Source: Sphingobacteriaceae bacterium (GTDB taxonomy: Bacteria > Bacteroidota > Bacteroidia > Sphingobacteriales > Sphingobacteriaceae). From it: a DNA stretch of 64,000 bases. The translations under genes and the position numbers were made by a program. The number at the start of each line of letters is the position of its first letter. Position 1 is the first letter of the stretch. The notes below the pieces were generated by a model that ran no database searches, was not told the origin of the DNA, and worked only from the letters and a program-made list of their open reading frames with translations. The stretch is from positions 124,001 to 188,000 of the forward strand of contig CANHGR010000005.1 in the NCBI GenBank assembly GCA_947460875.1, written 5' to 3'. Of the stretch, positions 18,085-26,546 are shown piece by piece.

Positions 18085-18292
18085 TTAGGCTGATGTGCCA
18101 GGTTCATGATCAATCATTCTCCCGGTTGTTCGTCCGTGATCGCGACTTGCAAAATCGGTCTCAATATCCATTGCAGGATTAACCGTGCCTTTCGTCTTTT
18201 TCCGTGATGTTAACACTTTCGTTGTTTTTCTTTGCGTCATCGCTGTTTGCAACTTCTTCGGCATTGTTCTGAAGTTTCTGATTCATTTCCAT
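18085..18292 (-). pseudogene. Small acidic hypothetical protein, frameshifted
   Basis: From ATG 18292 the frame reads MEMNQKLQNNAEEVANSDD and reaches a stop soon after ITEKDERHG. One base of shift near 18190-18203 (an A-rich stretch on the coding strand) opens a second frame that reads GTVNPAMDIETDFASRDHG and then RTTGRMIDHEPGTSA before a stop at 18087-18085. The second part strongly resembles the C-terminus of a roughly 70-residue protein I recall from Sphingobacteriaceae. Total length (208 bases) is one more than a multiple of three. It is either a broken gene or a one-base sequence error. Function unknown. Confidence 0.65.
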
Positions 18293-18376
18293 AAGTGTAG
18301 AAATTTATCTTTGAATAACAACCAAACCCGCCCACATTGTTTCAAAGAATTTTAAATAATCTGTTACGATTAATTC

Positions 18377-19510
18377 TTATCTAGAGTAAAACAATTCCTT
18401 TAACCTTTCTACGGTGTATAAAATCTCTGCTTTTGTATTGAATTTACTGAACGAAAAACGAATTGCAGGCCTTTCTGGATCAGCCCCGATCGCCCTAAGT
18501 ACATGTGAGCCAATATTACTACCAGAACTGCACGCGCTTCCACCTGAAGCGGAAATACCTGCTATATCCAAATTAAACAAAAGCATGTCAGCGATCTCTA
18601 CTGGAGGAAAGGACACGTTTAAAACGGTATACAAACTATTTTCAGGAGAAGTTTCTCCATGAAATACTGCTGTAGGAATTACTTTCCGGAGCTCTTGAAT
18701 CATGAAACTCTTTAATTCCAGAATATAGACCCTATCGATATCCATATTTCTGTAGGCAATTTCGAATGCCTTTGCCAGTCCGACGATGCCATAGAGATTC
18801 TCAGTACCACCGCGCATATTTCTCTCCTGTGCTCCACCAAAAATCATCGGACTGATTTTAACATTGTGATTGATGTATAAAAATCCAATACCTTTTGGAC
18901 CGTGAAGCTTATGAGCTGAGCACGTTAAAAAATGAACTTTAATATGCTTGACATCTATCGGAAAATGCCCCATAGTCTGAACAGAATCACAATGAAACAG
19001 TGCATTATACTGCTCGGCTAAGTCACCAATCCGTTGAATATCAGTTATTGTAGCGATTTCATTATTAGCATGCATTAATGAAATGAAGCTTCTTTCATTG
19101 GCTTGAAGTAGGGAAACGAGATGATCGAAATTGATATTTCCCTTGCTATCTGATTTTACGTAGCTAATCCTGATCACACGCTCTCGTTCCATCGCCTGAA
19201 GCGGGTGGAGAACAGCGTGATGCTCGAGTTCTGACGTGATGACGTGTTTGATTTGATGGTCTATAATCCCAGAACGGATCGCCATATTATCTGCCTCAGT
19301 GCCTCCCGAAGTAAAAAAAATCTCAGACGGAGATACTTTAAGGATTGTTGAGATAGTCTTACGTGCTTTTTCTAATAGTGCACGTGATTCTCTCCCATGA
19401 GAATGTATGGAAGAAGGATTTCCAAAACGGGTTTCCATCACCTCATACATTGCTTGCAACACCTCCTTGTCAATAGGTGTTGTTGCAGCATTATCTAGAT
19501 ATACACGCAT
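18377..19510 (-). CDS. Cysteine desulfurase (NifS/IscS-like)
   Basis: A PLP enzyme that takes sulfur from cysteine for iron-sulfur clusters or thiolated tRNA. The 377-residue protein has YLDNAATTP at the start, TSGGTEADN, the HCDSVQT cofactor-contacting segment, the PLP lysine in SAHKLHGPKG (Lys201) and the persulfide cysteine in SGGSACSSGS (Cys327). The short active-site loop suggests the IscS/NifS class rather than SufS. It begins 2 bases after the glmM stop, so both are transcribed together. No IscU or tRNA thiolase is adjacent, so the sulfur acceptor is open. Confidence 0.93.
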   Translation of the reverse strand: MRVYLDNAATTPIDKEVLQAMYEVMETRFGNPSSIHSHGRESRALLEKARKTISTILKVSPSEIFFTSGGTEADNMAIRSGIIDHQIKHVITSELEHHAVLHPLQAMERERVIRISYVKSDSKGNINFDHLVSLLQANERSFISLMHANNEIATITDIQRIGDLAEQYNALFHCDSVQTMGHFPIDVKHIKVHFLTCSAHKLHGPKGIGFLYINHNVKISPMIFGGAQERNMRGGTENLYGIVGLAKAFEIAYRNMDIDRVYILELKSFMIQELRKVIPTAVFHGETSPENSLYTVLNVSFPPVEIADMLLFNLDIAGISASGGSACSSGSNIGSHVLRAIGADPERPAIRFSFSKFNTKAEILYTVERLKELFYSR

Positions 19511-19512
19511 GC

Positions 19513-20904
19513 TTAGCTACCGATATGAAGGATTTCGTGCATATCAGAAATCAGCTTTTTAGCAAGGTTATCAGCAACCGATTCAGAATTTCCCTCCGAA
19601 TAAATACGTATAATCGGCTCGGTATTTGAGCGTCGCAGATGCACCCATTCATTATCAAATTCTATCTTTAGACCATCAATTGTACTATGAGGCTGCTTTC
19701 GATATTTCTGCTCTATCTTAGAAAGAAGGGCGTCGATATCCATTTCGGGAGTTAAAGTTATCTTATTTTTTGAAATGAAGTAGCTGGGGTATGAAGCTTT
19801 CAGTAATGAGATCTTCTTGGCCGACTGAGCAAGGTGAGTAAGAAATAGGGCAATACCAACTAGGGCATCTCTACCATAATGTAGCTCAGGATATATTACT
19901 CCTCCATTACCTTCCCCTCCGATCACCGCACCGGTCTCTTTCATTTTATTTACGACGTTCACTTCGCCGACTGCAGATGCATTATAAATTCCTCCCGAGA
20001 GCTCGGTCACGTCCCGTAAGGCTTTTGTAGAAGAAAGATTAGATACGGTATTTCCGGGATTATTCTTTAAAACATAATCTGCAACAGCAACAAGAGTATA
20101 TTCTTCACCAAACATTGTTCCATCTTCGCAGACAAAACATAAACGATCTACATCAGGGTCGACCGCGATACCCAGATCAGCATTCTTCTTAACTACCTCT
20201 TGCGATAGTGCAAGAAGATTCTCCGGCAATGGTTCCGGATTATGCGAAAATTGCCCGTCGGGCTCGCAATAGAGCGGATAGATCGTTTCAACACCCAATG
20301 CTCTTAAAAGCGCAGGCACGAAGATTCCGCCAGTTGAGTTCACACAATCTATGGCTATTTTAAAATTAGCGGCGCGTATTAACTCCGAATCCACTAAAGG
20401 AAGTGCTAAAATCAGTTCAATATGCTTTTGCATATAGGTATGATCGTAGGTTAATTGACCAAGCGAGTTAACGTCCGCAAACTGCATTTCAGCTTGTTCT
20501 GCAAGTTCAAGTACTTCCTTTCCGTCAGCATCACTTATAAATTCACCGTCTGCATTAAGCAGTTTCAAGGCGTTCCATTGTTTTGGATTATGACTCGCTG
20601 TAAGTATTATTCCTCCGCCTGCCCTTTCTTCTGTCACCGCTATCTCGACAGTTGGAGTAGTCGACAAGCCAAGATCAACAACGTCGATGCCGATGCTTTG
20701 AAGTGTCCCCACAACTAAATTTCGAACCATCTCCCCCGACATTCTAGCGTCTCTTCCAAGTACGACCTTTTTGTTACCTGTTTTCTTCAGCACCCACATT
20801 CCATATCCCAGAGTAAATTTTAAAATATCTACAGGTGTCAGGCCGTTGCCCGGCTTACCGCCAATTATTCCTCTTATGCCCGATATTGATTTTATTAATG
20901 CCAA
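19513..20904 (-). CDS. glmM: Phosphoglucosamine mutase
   Basis: Interconverts glucosamine 6-phosphate and glucosamine 1-phosphate on the way to UDP-GlcNAc, peptidoglycan and LPS. The 463-residue phosphohexomutase starts SISGIRGIIGG, carries the phosphoserine loop LTASHNPKQWN (Ser104), the metal loop VDPDVDRLCFV, the sugar-binding GEGNGGVIYPELHYGRDAL and the phosphate-binding RRSNTEPIIRIYSE near the C-terminus. Bacteroidota enzymes of this subgroup are often annotated as phosphoglucosamine mutase, but phosphoglucomutase/phosphomannomutase activity cannot be excluded. A -7 box lies at 20934-20927. Confidence 0.9.
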   Translation of the reverse strand: MALIKSISGIRGIIGGKPGNGLTPVDILKFTLGYGMWVLKKTGNKKVVLGRDARMSGEMVRNLVVGTLQSIGIDVVDLGLSTTPTVEIAVTEERAGGGIILTASHNPKQWNALKLLNADGEFISDADGKEVLELAEQAEMQFADVNSLGQLTYDHTYMQKHIELILALPLVDSELIRAANFKIAIDCVNSTGGIFVPALLRALGVETIYPLYCEPDGQFSHNPEPLPENLLALSQEVVKKNADLGIAVDPDVDRLCFVCEDGTMFGEEYTLVAVADYVLKNNPGNTVSNLSSTKALRDVTELSGGIYNASAVGEVNVVNKMKETGAVIGGEGNGGVIYPELHYGRDALVGIALFLTHLAQSAKKISLLKASYPSYFISKNKITLTPEMDIDALLSKIEQKYRKQPHSTIDGLKIEFDNEWVHLRRSNTEPIIRIYSEGNSESVADNLAKKLISDMHEILHIGS

Positions 20905-20926
20905 TGCTCAATAGTTAAATATTTTC

Positions 20927-20934
20927 CAAAATTA
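20927..20934 (-). promoter_or_regulatory. -7 box upstream of glmM
   Basis: TAATTTTG on the minus strand matches TAnnTTTG, 22 bases before the glmM ATG. Confidence 0.5.
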
Positions 20935-20981
20935 AAAATAAAAGCCCAACCTTTAAGAGATATCCGATAAAACGGAATATC

Positions 20982-20989
20982 TATATTTG
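20982..20989 (+). promoter_or_regulatory. -7 box upstream of the methyltransferase-like gene
   Basis: TATATTTG matches TAnnTTTG and lies 22 bases before ATG 21012. Together with the glmM box it forms a compact divergent promoter pair, so the damaged gene downstream may still be transcribed. Confidence 0.5.
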
Positions 20990-21011
20990 GTTTTCTACCG
21001 ATAATTTTTTT

Positions 21012-21698
21012 ATGCCGCTAAAATGGTCCCAGAACTGGGTTAATTCTCCTTACTATCACATTATATACAGTCAAAAAAATGATGATACGGCCGAATTATT
21101 TATAGACAATCGTTGTTCAAACTTAAAACCGACAAAAAAAGTCAAGATCGTCGATATTGCTTTCTGGCGAGGTGGACAGGCAATTTACTTCAACAAAAAG
21201 AGCTATGGCGTAACTGGAACAGATATTTCTCTCAGTACTATCAATTTTGCTTCCGCTTTTAAAAATAATACCCTACATTTCTACGTACACGACACGCGGC
21301 GTCTCATCTATATTAACTATTTCTATGTAGCAATCTGCTTATTTAACCGTTTCGGAAATCTTAAAAGGGGAAAAGACCATTTAAGCGCCCTTGTCTCCTT
21401 ACGAAAATCACTTTCAAAAGATGGACTTCTCGTGTTGGATTACATCAATTCCGAGAAAATAACAGAACAGTATACCGGTCAGGAGGCAAAGCATTTAGAC
21501 GGCATTTCCTTTAATATTTCTAAAAAAGTTCTTGATAGACAACCAATAAAAACCATCTCCTTTGAGCATAAGAACAAAGATTATTACTTCCAGGAAGAAC
21601 GCAAAGCATTTCACCAGGTTGAATTTAAGAGACTATTTCATCTCAGCGGCTTGTCTATTTTAAATATCTTTGGCGATTATAATTTATATACAATATAA
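21012..21698 (+). CDS. Class I SAM methyltransferase-like protein, probably inactive
   Basis: A full-length (228-residue) reading frame matching a Bacteroidota methyltransferase family in order: WVNSPYYHIIY at the start, GVTGTDISLSTINFA (motif II), LVSLRKSLSKDGLLVLDYIN and the C-terminal GLSILNIFGDYNL. The SAM-binding glycine motif, normally like LDLACGRGRHA, reads VDIAFWRGGQA (47-57), so the first glycine is lost. A NYFD-like motif reads NYFYVAICLFNRFG. These changes at several conserved positions, without a frameshift, suggest early decay or a loss of catalysis. The original substrate is unknown. A -7 box still precedes it. Confidence 0.7.
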   Translation: MPLKWSQNWVNSPYYHIIYSQKNDDTAELFIDNRCSNLKPTKKVKIVDIAFWRGGQAIYFNKKSYGVTGTDISLSTINFASAFKNNTLHFYVHDTRRLIYINYFYVAICLFNRFGNLKRGKDHLSALVSLRKSLSKDGLLVLDYINSEKITEQYTGQEAKHLDGISFNISKKVLDRQPIKTISFEHKNKDYYFQEERKAFHQVEFKRLFHLSGLSILNIFGDYNLYTI

Positions 21699-21742
21699 TC
21701 ATAATAAATCGGATCGTTTACTATTTATTTGTAAAAAAACCA

Positions 21743-22324
21743 ATGCTTGATCAATTGATCCAATTAGACCATCAGTTCTTTTTTTCTATCAACCATGGAG
21801 TGTCAAATCCATTCTTCGACTGGCTCATGCCGGTACTGAGAGACCGATATACATGGATTCCCTTATATGTAGTTCTCGTTGTTTATTTTATTAGGGCTTA
21901 CGGATTATCCGGTCTGATTCTAGCGGGCTTCCTGGTCCTTACATTTGCTGCAACAGATACGCTAAGTTCAAGGGTTATAAAACAGGTTGTAGCCAGAGAG
22001 CGCCCTTGCAATGACGCCTTAATTAAAGATCAAGTTAACAACCTCGTGGATTGCGGAACTGGATATAGCTTTCCTTCTTCGCACGCTGCAAACCATTTTG
22101 GAGTAGCCATTTTCCTGACAATGATTTTTTACAGAAAAGGGACATGGATTATGCCTGCTGCCATCTTTTGGGCTGCAAGCATTTGTTTAGCGCAGGTTTA
22201 TGTTGGTGTTCATTATCCGTTTGATGTAATTTCAGGGGCAATCTTCGGGTCGGTTATAGGCTATTTATTTGCTTTACTGTACCGTTCACTTCAATTTAAG
22301 TACAAATGGAAACCTGGAAACTGA
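21743..22324 (+). CDS. PAP2 family membrane phosphatase
   Basis: A 193-residue integral membrane acid phosphatase of the PAP2 family. The three catalytic motifs are present: KQVVARERPC, the GYSFPSSHAANH motif with the catalytic histidine, and VYVGVHYPFDVISG. Five or six membrane helices are visible. Substrates in such proteins are lipid phosphates, for example undecaprenyl pyrophosphate or lipid A phosphate; the sequence does not decide. It overlaps the following ZIP gene by 19 bases. Confidence 0.9.
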   Translation: MLDQLIQLDHQFFFSINHGVSNPFFDWLMPVLRDRYTWIPLYVVLVVYFIRAYGLSGLILAGFLVLTFAATDTLSSRVIKQVVARERPCNDALIKDQVNNLVDCGTGYSFPSSHAANHFGVAIFLTMIFYRKGTWIMPAAIFWAASICLAQVYVGVHYPFDVISGAIFGSVIGYLFALLYRSLQFKYKWKPGN

Positions 22325-23019
22325 TCATCTTATTTGCCAGCTGTTTTTTTGGAGGAATATCTGTATTCTTTTTTAAAAAAGACAATACTCAGCGCCTCAA
22401 GCTTATCCTGTCTTTTAGTGGAGCCTATCTGTTTTCAATAACGGTATTGCACTTAATTCCGGAGGTTTATCAACAAACAGATGAAATGATTGGCCTTTTC
22501 ATTCTAACAGGATTTCTATTCCAAATTTTGCTTGAACAGTTCTCTGAGGGCATTGAGCATGGTCATGTTCACAAACATGAGCATGATCATTATGCCTTCC
22601 CTTTCGGCATCATTATAAGTTTATGCGTTCATGGCCTTCTGGAAGGTATGCCGTTGGCGAAAGGGCACCAAAATGAGCTTGTTTTCGGAATAGTGTTGCA
22701 CCATATTCCGGCTGCTTTTGCCTTGGGAAGTGTACTACTTCAGAATAGGGTGGGGAATAAAGCTATTGTGCTCTTGCTGATTGTATTTGCCTTGATGACA
22801 CCGATCGGATATTTCCTGGGGCATTCTATAGACAACGGAACTATAGGGGAAATCGACCTATATTTCGATAGGATGATGGCAATCGTGATCGGAATCTTTC
22901 TGCATATTTCGACCACCATTTTATTTGAATCAAGCGTTGACCACCATTTTAATCTTAAGAAAGTAATCGCGGTAGCTGCTGGCGTAGGTATTGCCTTGGT
23001 TGGTTTTTTTACTGCCTGA
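22306..23019 (+). CDS. ZIP family metal transporter
   Basis: A 237-residue membrane protein of the ZIP (zinc/iron permease) family. The first helices, then VLHLIPEVYQQ, a histidine-rich cytoplasmic loop (EHGHVHKHEHDHY, about 85-97), and the metal-site helices SLCVHGLLEGMPLAKG and VLHHIPAAFALG are diagnostic. It likely moves zinc or another divalent cation into the cytoplasm. It overlaps the upstream PAP2 gene by 19 bases and its stop TGA abuts the stop of the convergent MarR gene, giving the palindrome TGATCA at 23017-23022. Confidence 0.92.
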   Translation: METWKLIILFASCFFGGISVFFFKKDNTQRLKLILSFSGAYLFSITVLHLIPEVYQQTDEMIGLFILTGFLFQILLEQFSEGIEHGHVHKHEHDHYAFPFGIIISLCVHGLLEGMPLAKGHQNELVFGIVLHHIPAAFALGSVLLQNRVGNKAIVLLLIVFALMTPIGYFLGHSIDNGTIGEIDLYFDRMMAIVIGIFLHISTTILFESSVDHHFNLKKVIAVAAGVGIALVGFFTA

Positions 23020-23469
23020 TCAACCTCTAAATTTATCAAGCAATAAATTGAGTTTAATTGCTTCTTCTTCCTTTAGATTATTTTTTATTATTATCGCTCC
23101 GTTCATCTCATTATCTAACACCTTTAGCACCTCTAATCCTTGTGCTGTAATCATAATATCAACTGCTCTTCGGTCTGAGCGATTAGTACAACGAGTAACC
23201 ATCCCTTTTTGGATTAAACGGTCTACAATTCTTGAAGAATCAGACATTTTATCCAGCATACGATCCTTGAGCATATTCACCGTCGATGGGTTTGGATATT
23301 GCCCTCTTAATATACGTAGTATGTTATACTGCTGTAGCGTAATTTGATGCTTACTTATCTTCTTCTTCAATAAATTGGTAATCCAATTGTAGGTATAAAT
23401 CAAATTGACAATCGATTTGTGATAAGGATTTTCGAATTTTGAACTTAATATCTCTTTCTCTAGTTCCAT
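23020..23469 (-). CDS. MarR family transcriptional regulator
   Basis: A 149-residue winged-helix regulator. The recognition region is LQQYNILRILRGQYPN followed by VNMLKDRMLDKMSDSSRIVDRL, and the wing is TRCTNRSDRRAVDIMIT, where DRR is the MarR wing signature. The N- and C-terminal helices would form the dimer interface. The ligand is unknown. It is convergent with the ZIP transporter, with no gap, and upstream of nothing obvious that it would control, so targets cannot be named. Confidence 0.9.
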   Translation of the reverse strand: MELEKEILSSKFENPYHKSIVNLIYTYNWITNLLKKKISKHQITLQQYNILRILRGQYPNPSTVNMLKDRMLDKMSDSSRIVDRLIQKGMVTRCTNRSDRRAVDIMITAQGLEVLKVLDNEMNGAIIIKNNLKEEEAIKLNLLLDKFRG

Positions 23470-23495
23470 GATCTAATCGTATCAATTATACATAT

Positions 23496-23663
23496 TTAAA
23501 ATTTAAATTCCCGTCCATCATCCTCTTTTTCGTTGTTTTTAAAACTCCAGGGACACTGTTTACAGCCGTTCTTGCAGCAATAACCTCGTTTAAGATGATA
23601 AGCTTTTGTGAAAACCATGAAGCCATTTTCGTCCAAATAGAAATCTTCGTTCTGCACCAACAT
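23496..23663 (-). CDS. Small cysteine-containing DUF5522-like protein
   Basis: A 55-residue protein not called by simple length cutoffs: ATG 23663, reading MLVQNEDFYLDENGFMVFT, then HLKRGYCCKNGCKQCPW and an acidic end. The CC-x3-C-x2-C cluster with CPW is the mark of the small DUF5522 family found widely in Bacteroidota; it may bind metal. Its ATG directly follows the stop of the MBL exonuclease gene (23664), so it is the last gene of that operon. Function unknown. Confidence 0.8.
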   Translation of the reverse strand: MLVQNEDFYLDENGFMVFTKAYHLKRGYCCKNGCKQCPWSFKNNEKEDDGREFKF

Positions 23664-24605
23664 TTATGATAAAATTTTGACGGGAATATGCTCTCCAATA
23701 TGTGTCTTAAGATGGCGGCCGTCGCCATGCAAGGTCCAGATTTCTGAAGGCTTAACCATCTCAACAACCTGGAGTATGTCATTCCAATCAGCATGGTCTG
23801 AAATAAACAATTTCATGTCATTATGAACTTGCAAATTATTCCATCCTGATGCAAATATTCTAAGTACATTTTTAGCTCTAAAATAGCTGTTAAAGGTGAA
23901 AGGTGGAACTAAATATACATAACTACAATTCGGCTCTTTCATCAATTTACGGTTATATGGCTCATAGTTACCCGGCGGATAAGAAAGCTGTTCGTAAATC
24001 TTATTTAGGGGCAAAATTGAAAAGTGGACTAAAATTTTGCGTTCGGGACAAAAACGGTTAATTAGATTGATCAAACGTTGAGATTTCCCTAGGCTATAAG
24101 CGCCGAGCAATACATTAAAATTATTTTGATTTAGCTGCCGGATTTCTTGTTCAGGATCGGGGTGTACAACTAATGGATTCGCGAATGTGGTCTCAGTAAT
24201 CAGTACGTCTGCATTGATGTATTCAAAGGGCTCGCAGGTATCATCTTGCTGTAACTTATAATCACCTGTATATAAATATTTTACATTATCATATTCCATT
24301 AGAACTTGTGCCGAGCCAAGGATATGTCCGGCTGGAATAAACCTTAGGTGAACACCGTTTAGATTAAATGTTTCATGAAAAGATTTGATGTGAAACTGCC
24401 TTGCAGATTGCTTCTTAAATCTTAGCTGCATAAATAGCGATGTAGCCTCCGTACAAAAAACATGATTTTGCCCGGAGGTAGCATGATCACCATGGGCATG
24501 AGAAATAACGGCATTGTGCACCGGCAATCGAGGATCAAGATAGAAATCGCCTAGCCGGCAATACAATCCCTGCTCTTTAAACTCTAAAAATTCGGGAATA
24601 ATCAT
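23664..24605 (-). CDS. MBL-fold exonuclease-like protein (ligase-associated type)
   Basis: A 313-residue metallo-beta-lactamase fold protein of the CPSF/mRNA 3'-processing-like group. HAHGDHATSGQ carries the HxHxDH metal motif, IPAGHILGSAQVLMEY and YTGDYKLQQDDTCEPF supply further ligands, and LITETTFANP is typical. Members are known as ligase-associated DNA exonucleases in DNA repair islands; here no ATP-dependent DNA ligase is adjacent, so the label is by family. ATG overlaps the coaE stop by 4 bases (ATGA), indicating coupling in the nusB operon. Confidence 0.82.
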   Translation of the reverse strand: MIIPEFLEFKEQGLYCRLGDFYLDPRLPVHNAVISHAHGDHATSGQNHVFCTEATSLFMQLRFKKQSARQFHIKSFHETFNLNGVHLRFIPAGHILGSAQVLMEYDNVKYLYTGDYKLQQDDTCEPFEYINADVLITETTFANPLVVHPDPEQEIRQLNQNNFNVLLGAYSLGKSQRLINLINRFCPERKILVHFSILPLNKIYEQLSYPPGNYEPYNRKLMKEPNCSYVYLVPPFTFNSYFRAKNVLRIFASGWNNLQVHNDMKLFISDHADWNDILQVVEMVKPSEIWTLHGDGRHLKTHIGEHIPVKILS

Positions 24606-25189
24606 AAAAGCGAGAGAAACTGATGATGCAGTTTTAAGACTTGAGGAATCAAAAGTTGTTTCTCATCATTTATAATTCTAAAGTCGGCAAGCTTTAGTGT
24701 TACATCATCGGATAATTGCTTATCTATACGGGCTTTTACTTCATCTTTTGATATCCCATCACGCAGACAAACACGTTCTATCCGAATGTCTTCCGGTGCC
24801 GTTACGAGAATAATTTTATCGCAAAGCTGATAAGAGCCGCTCTCAAATAGAATGGCGGCTTCTTTTAGAATATATGGTGATGTCTGACGTACCAGCCAAA
24901 ATTCATATGACCTAAAAACCGCCGGATGAACTAATTTGTTCAGTGCAAAAAGCTTTTGTGCGTCATTAAAAACTATTTCAGCTAGAAATTTTCTGTTAAG
25001 CTGTGATTCGGCGTCATACGCGTCGCTTCCAAAAGATTGCTTTATATTTTCAATTAGTAACTTATCTGTATTCATGACAGATTTTGCCGCCTCGTCTGCA
25101 TAAAACACCGGTATCCCGAGCATCGAAAATATTTTAGATACCGTGGTTTTTCCACTACCAATACCCCCTGTAAGTCCTATTTTTAGCAT
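24602..25189 (-). CDS. coaE: Dephospho-CoA kinase
   Basis: Phosphorylates dephospho-CoA at the ribose 3' position, the last step of coenzyme A synthesis. The 195-residue protein begins LKIGLTGGIGSGKTTVSKIF (P-loop), followed by GIPVFYADEAAKSV and, in the lid/CoA region, ILVTAPEDIRIERVCLRDG. Length and motifs are normal. It overlaps the CdaR-like gene by one base and the exonuclease gene by four, so it is tightly coupled within the operon. Confidence 0.95.
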   Translation of the reverse strand: MLKIGLTGGIGSGKTTVSKIFSMLGIPVFYADEAAKSVMNTDKLLIENIKQSFGSDAYDAESQLNRKFLAEIVFNDAQKLFALNKLVHPAVFRSYEFWLVRQTSPYILKEAAILFESGSYQLCDKIILVTAPEDIRIERVCLRDGISKDEVKARIDKQLSDDVTLKLADFRIINDEKQLLIPQVLKLHHQFLSLL

Positions 25190-26121
25190 TATTGAATAAT
25201 AAAATCGACAATCTGAGGCTGAATGCTAATCAGTTTATAAAATTCGGGGAAGCCTGATAATTTTACTGGCAGTTGCTTATAACCTTTTGTTTCCCAATTG
25301 TTTAGGTCCACTGTGACACTTATCGATTGACTATCAAACTTATTATAATTGCTAAGCGCGGTGAGATAGGTCAGTCTAACCTTTTCGGGAAGTAATTTTA
25401 CGTCGTATCCTTTATTATTAACAACTCGAACCGGAATATCGACATGCATCTCTGTAAACTCATCTATAGGAACCGTCACGTTTACCGTTCTTGGGGAAAT
25501 GTTGAGATTATTTTTGGGACTCCGTTTTAGATAAATTCTGGTAGAAAAAGAAGTTTTCAGATCGGTTCTTTTCAAACTATCTGTGAGCCAATAGTCAATT
25601 AATTCTAAATCATGGGCCGGGCCCATGATGGTGACATACGCGGGAACAATTTCCGGAACGCCAGCTAGATTGTGCCGTCCTTCGTACTCAAAATCGTAAC
25701 TGAGCTTAATAGGCACTTTCTTTACACTAGTTGCAGAAAAATCAAAATATAGGGTATCAGGACTGATCGATACGATACGCTGATCTATAGAAAGTTGCCT
25801 ATTTATCTTTTCCAACTGATCGGATAAAGAAACATAACTTTTAGTATTTAAGCTTTTAAGATCAACAGCGACATTACTTGGAAAAATACGTAACCTTGAG
25901 AAAATCAGCTGCCAGCCTGTGCCTTCAACTTGCATATACACAGAATCTGACTGTAAAGGATGAAATGTTTTATCCTGCGGAGAATTAATATAACGAACCA
26001 CCGCACCATACTGGTAGACATATTTACTTGAAAACGCAAAAAATAGCCATGCCAAAATAGCAGCTGAAAGGCTGGCTATAAACAAAGTAAGTTTCCGGCG
26101 CTCAAAAATATTCATCGACAA
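25189..26121 (-). CDS. YbbR/CdaR-like domain protein
   Basis: A 310-residue protein with one N-terminal membrane helix (about 13-30) and a long extracytoplasmic beta-rich part with two or more YbbR-like repeats, for example PIKLSYDFEYEGRH followed by PAYVTIMGPAHDLELID, and a second unit near VDIPVRVVNNKGYDVKLLPEKV. YbbR-domain CdaR proteins modulate diadenylate cyclase in Firmicutes; in Bacteroidota the role is unproven. Its position between yajC and coaE is common in the phylum, as I recall. It shares one base with coaE. Confidence 0.8.
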   Translation of the reverse strand: MSMNIFERRKLTLFIASLSAAILAWLFFAFSSKYVYQYGAVVRYINSPQDKTFHPLQSDSVYMQVEGTGWQLIFSRLRIFPSNVAVDLKSLNTKSYVSLSDQLEKINRQLSIDQRIVSISPDTLYFDFSATSVKKVPIKLSYDFEYEGRHNLAGVPEIVPAYVTIMGPAHDLELIDYWLTDSLKRTDLKTSFSTRIYLKRSPKNNLNISPRTVNVTVPIDEFTEMHVDIPVRVVNNKGYDVKLLPEKVRLTYLTALSNYNKFDSQSISVTVDLNNWETKGYKQLPVKLSGFPEFYKLISIQPQIVDFIIQ

Positions 26122-26207
26122 CAGATATCAGCAAGTATAAAGATATTAGCAGTCACGAAAAACCTGCGTTTTAAGACAGTTAAATCTCCGGAGTTTCAAA
26201 AACTTGA

Positions 26208-26519
26208 TTATGCTTTCGCACTAGCTGCTTTAGATGCGTCTAGCGAAACCGCCGATTTATCAAAACGAATTTTTACACCGCCTTCTACTTCAATTAGAAA
26301 AGTAGTATCGTTCACTTCTGTAATTCTTCCGTGAATACCTGCTGTTGTTATGATTTTATCCCCTTTTTTTAGCTCTTCAATAAACTTTTTTTGGTCTTTC
26401 GCTTTTTTCATTTGCGGACGGATCATAAAAAAATAAAATACAACAATTATCAGTACCATGGGTAAAAAACTCATTAAACTTGATCCGCCTGTTGCCTGCA
26501 ATAAAACTGTAGTTATCAT
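26208..26519 (-). CDS. yajC: Preprotein translocase subunit YajC
   Basis: YajC is a small single-helix accessory subunit that associates with SecDF. The 103-residue protein has one hydrophobic segment (about 15-33) ending FYFFMIRPQMKKAKDQKKF, the YajC signature, and a cytoplasmic domain with GDKIITTAGIHGRITEV. The matching SecDF gene is in this window at 10562-13534, though not linked to yajC. Confidence 0.95.
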   Translation of the reverse strand: MITTVLLQATGGSSLMSFLPMVLIIVVFYFFMIRPQMKKAKDQKKFIEELKKGDKIITTAGIHGRITEVNDTTFLIEVEGGVKIRFDKSAVSLDASKAASAKA

Positions 26520-26546
26520 TATATCTTGTTTTTAATTTCTAAGTGA

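Noticed and set aside
23486-23794. 102-codon minus-strand frame over the DUF5522 gene and the exonuclease end
   Set aside because: The alternative frames encode the recognisable Cys-rich protein and the exonuclease; this one has no family.
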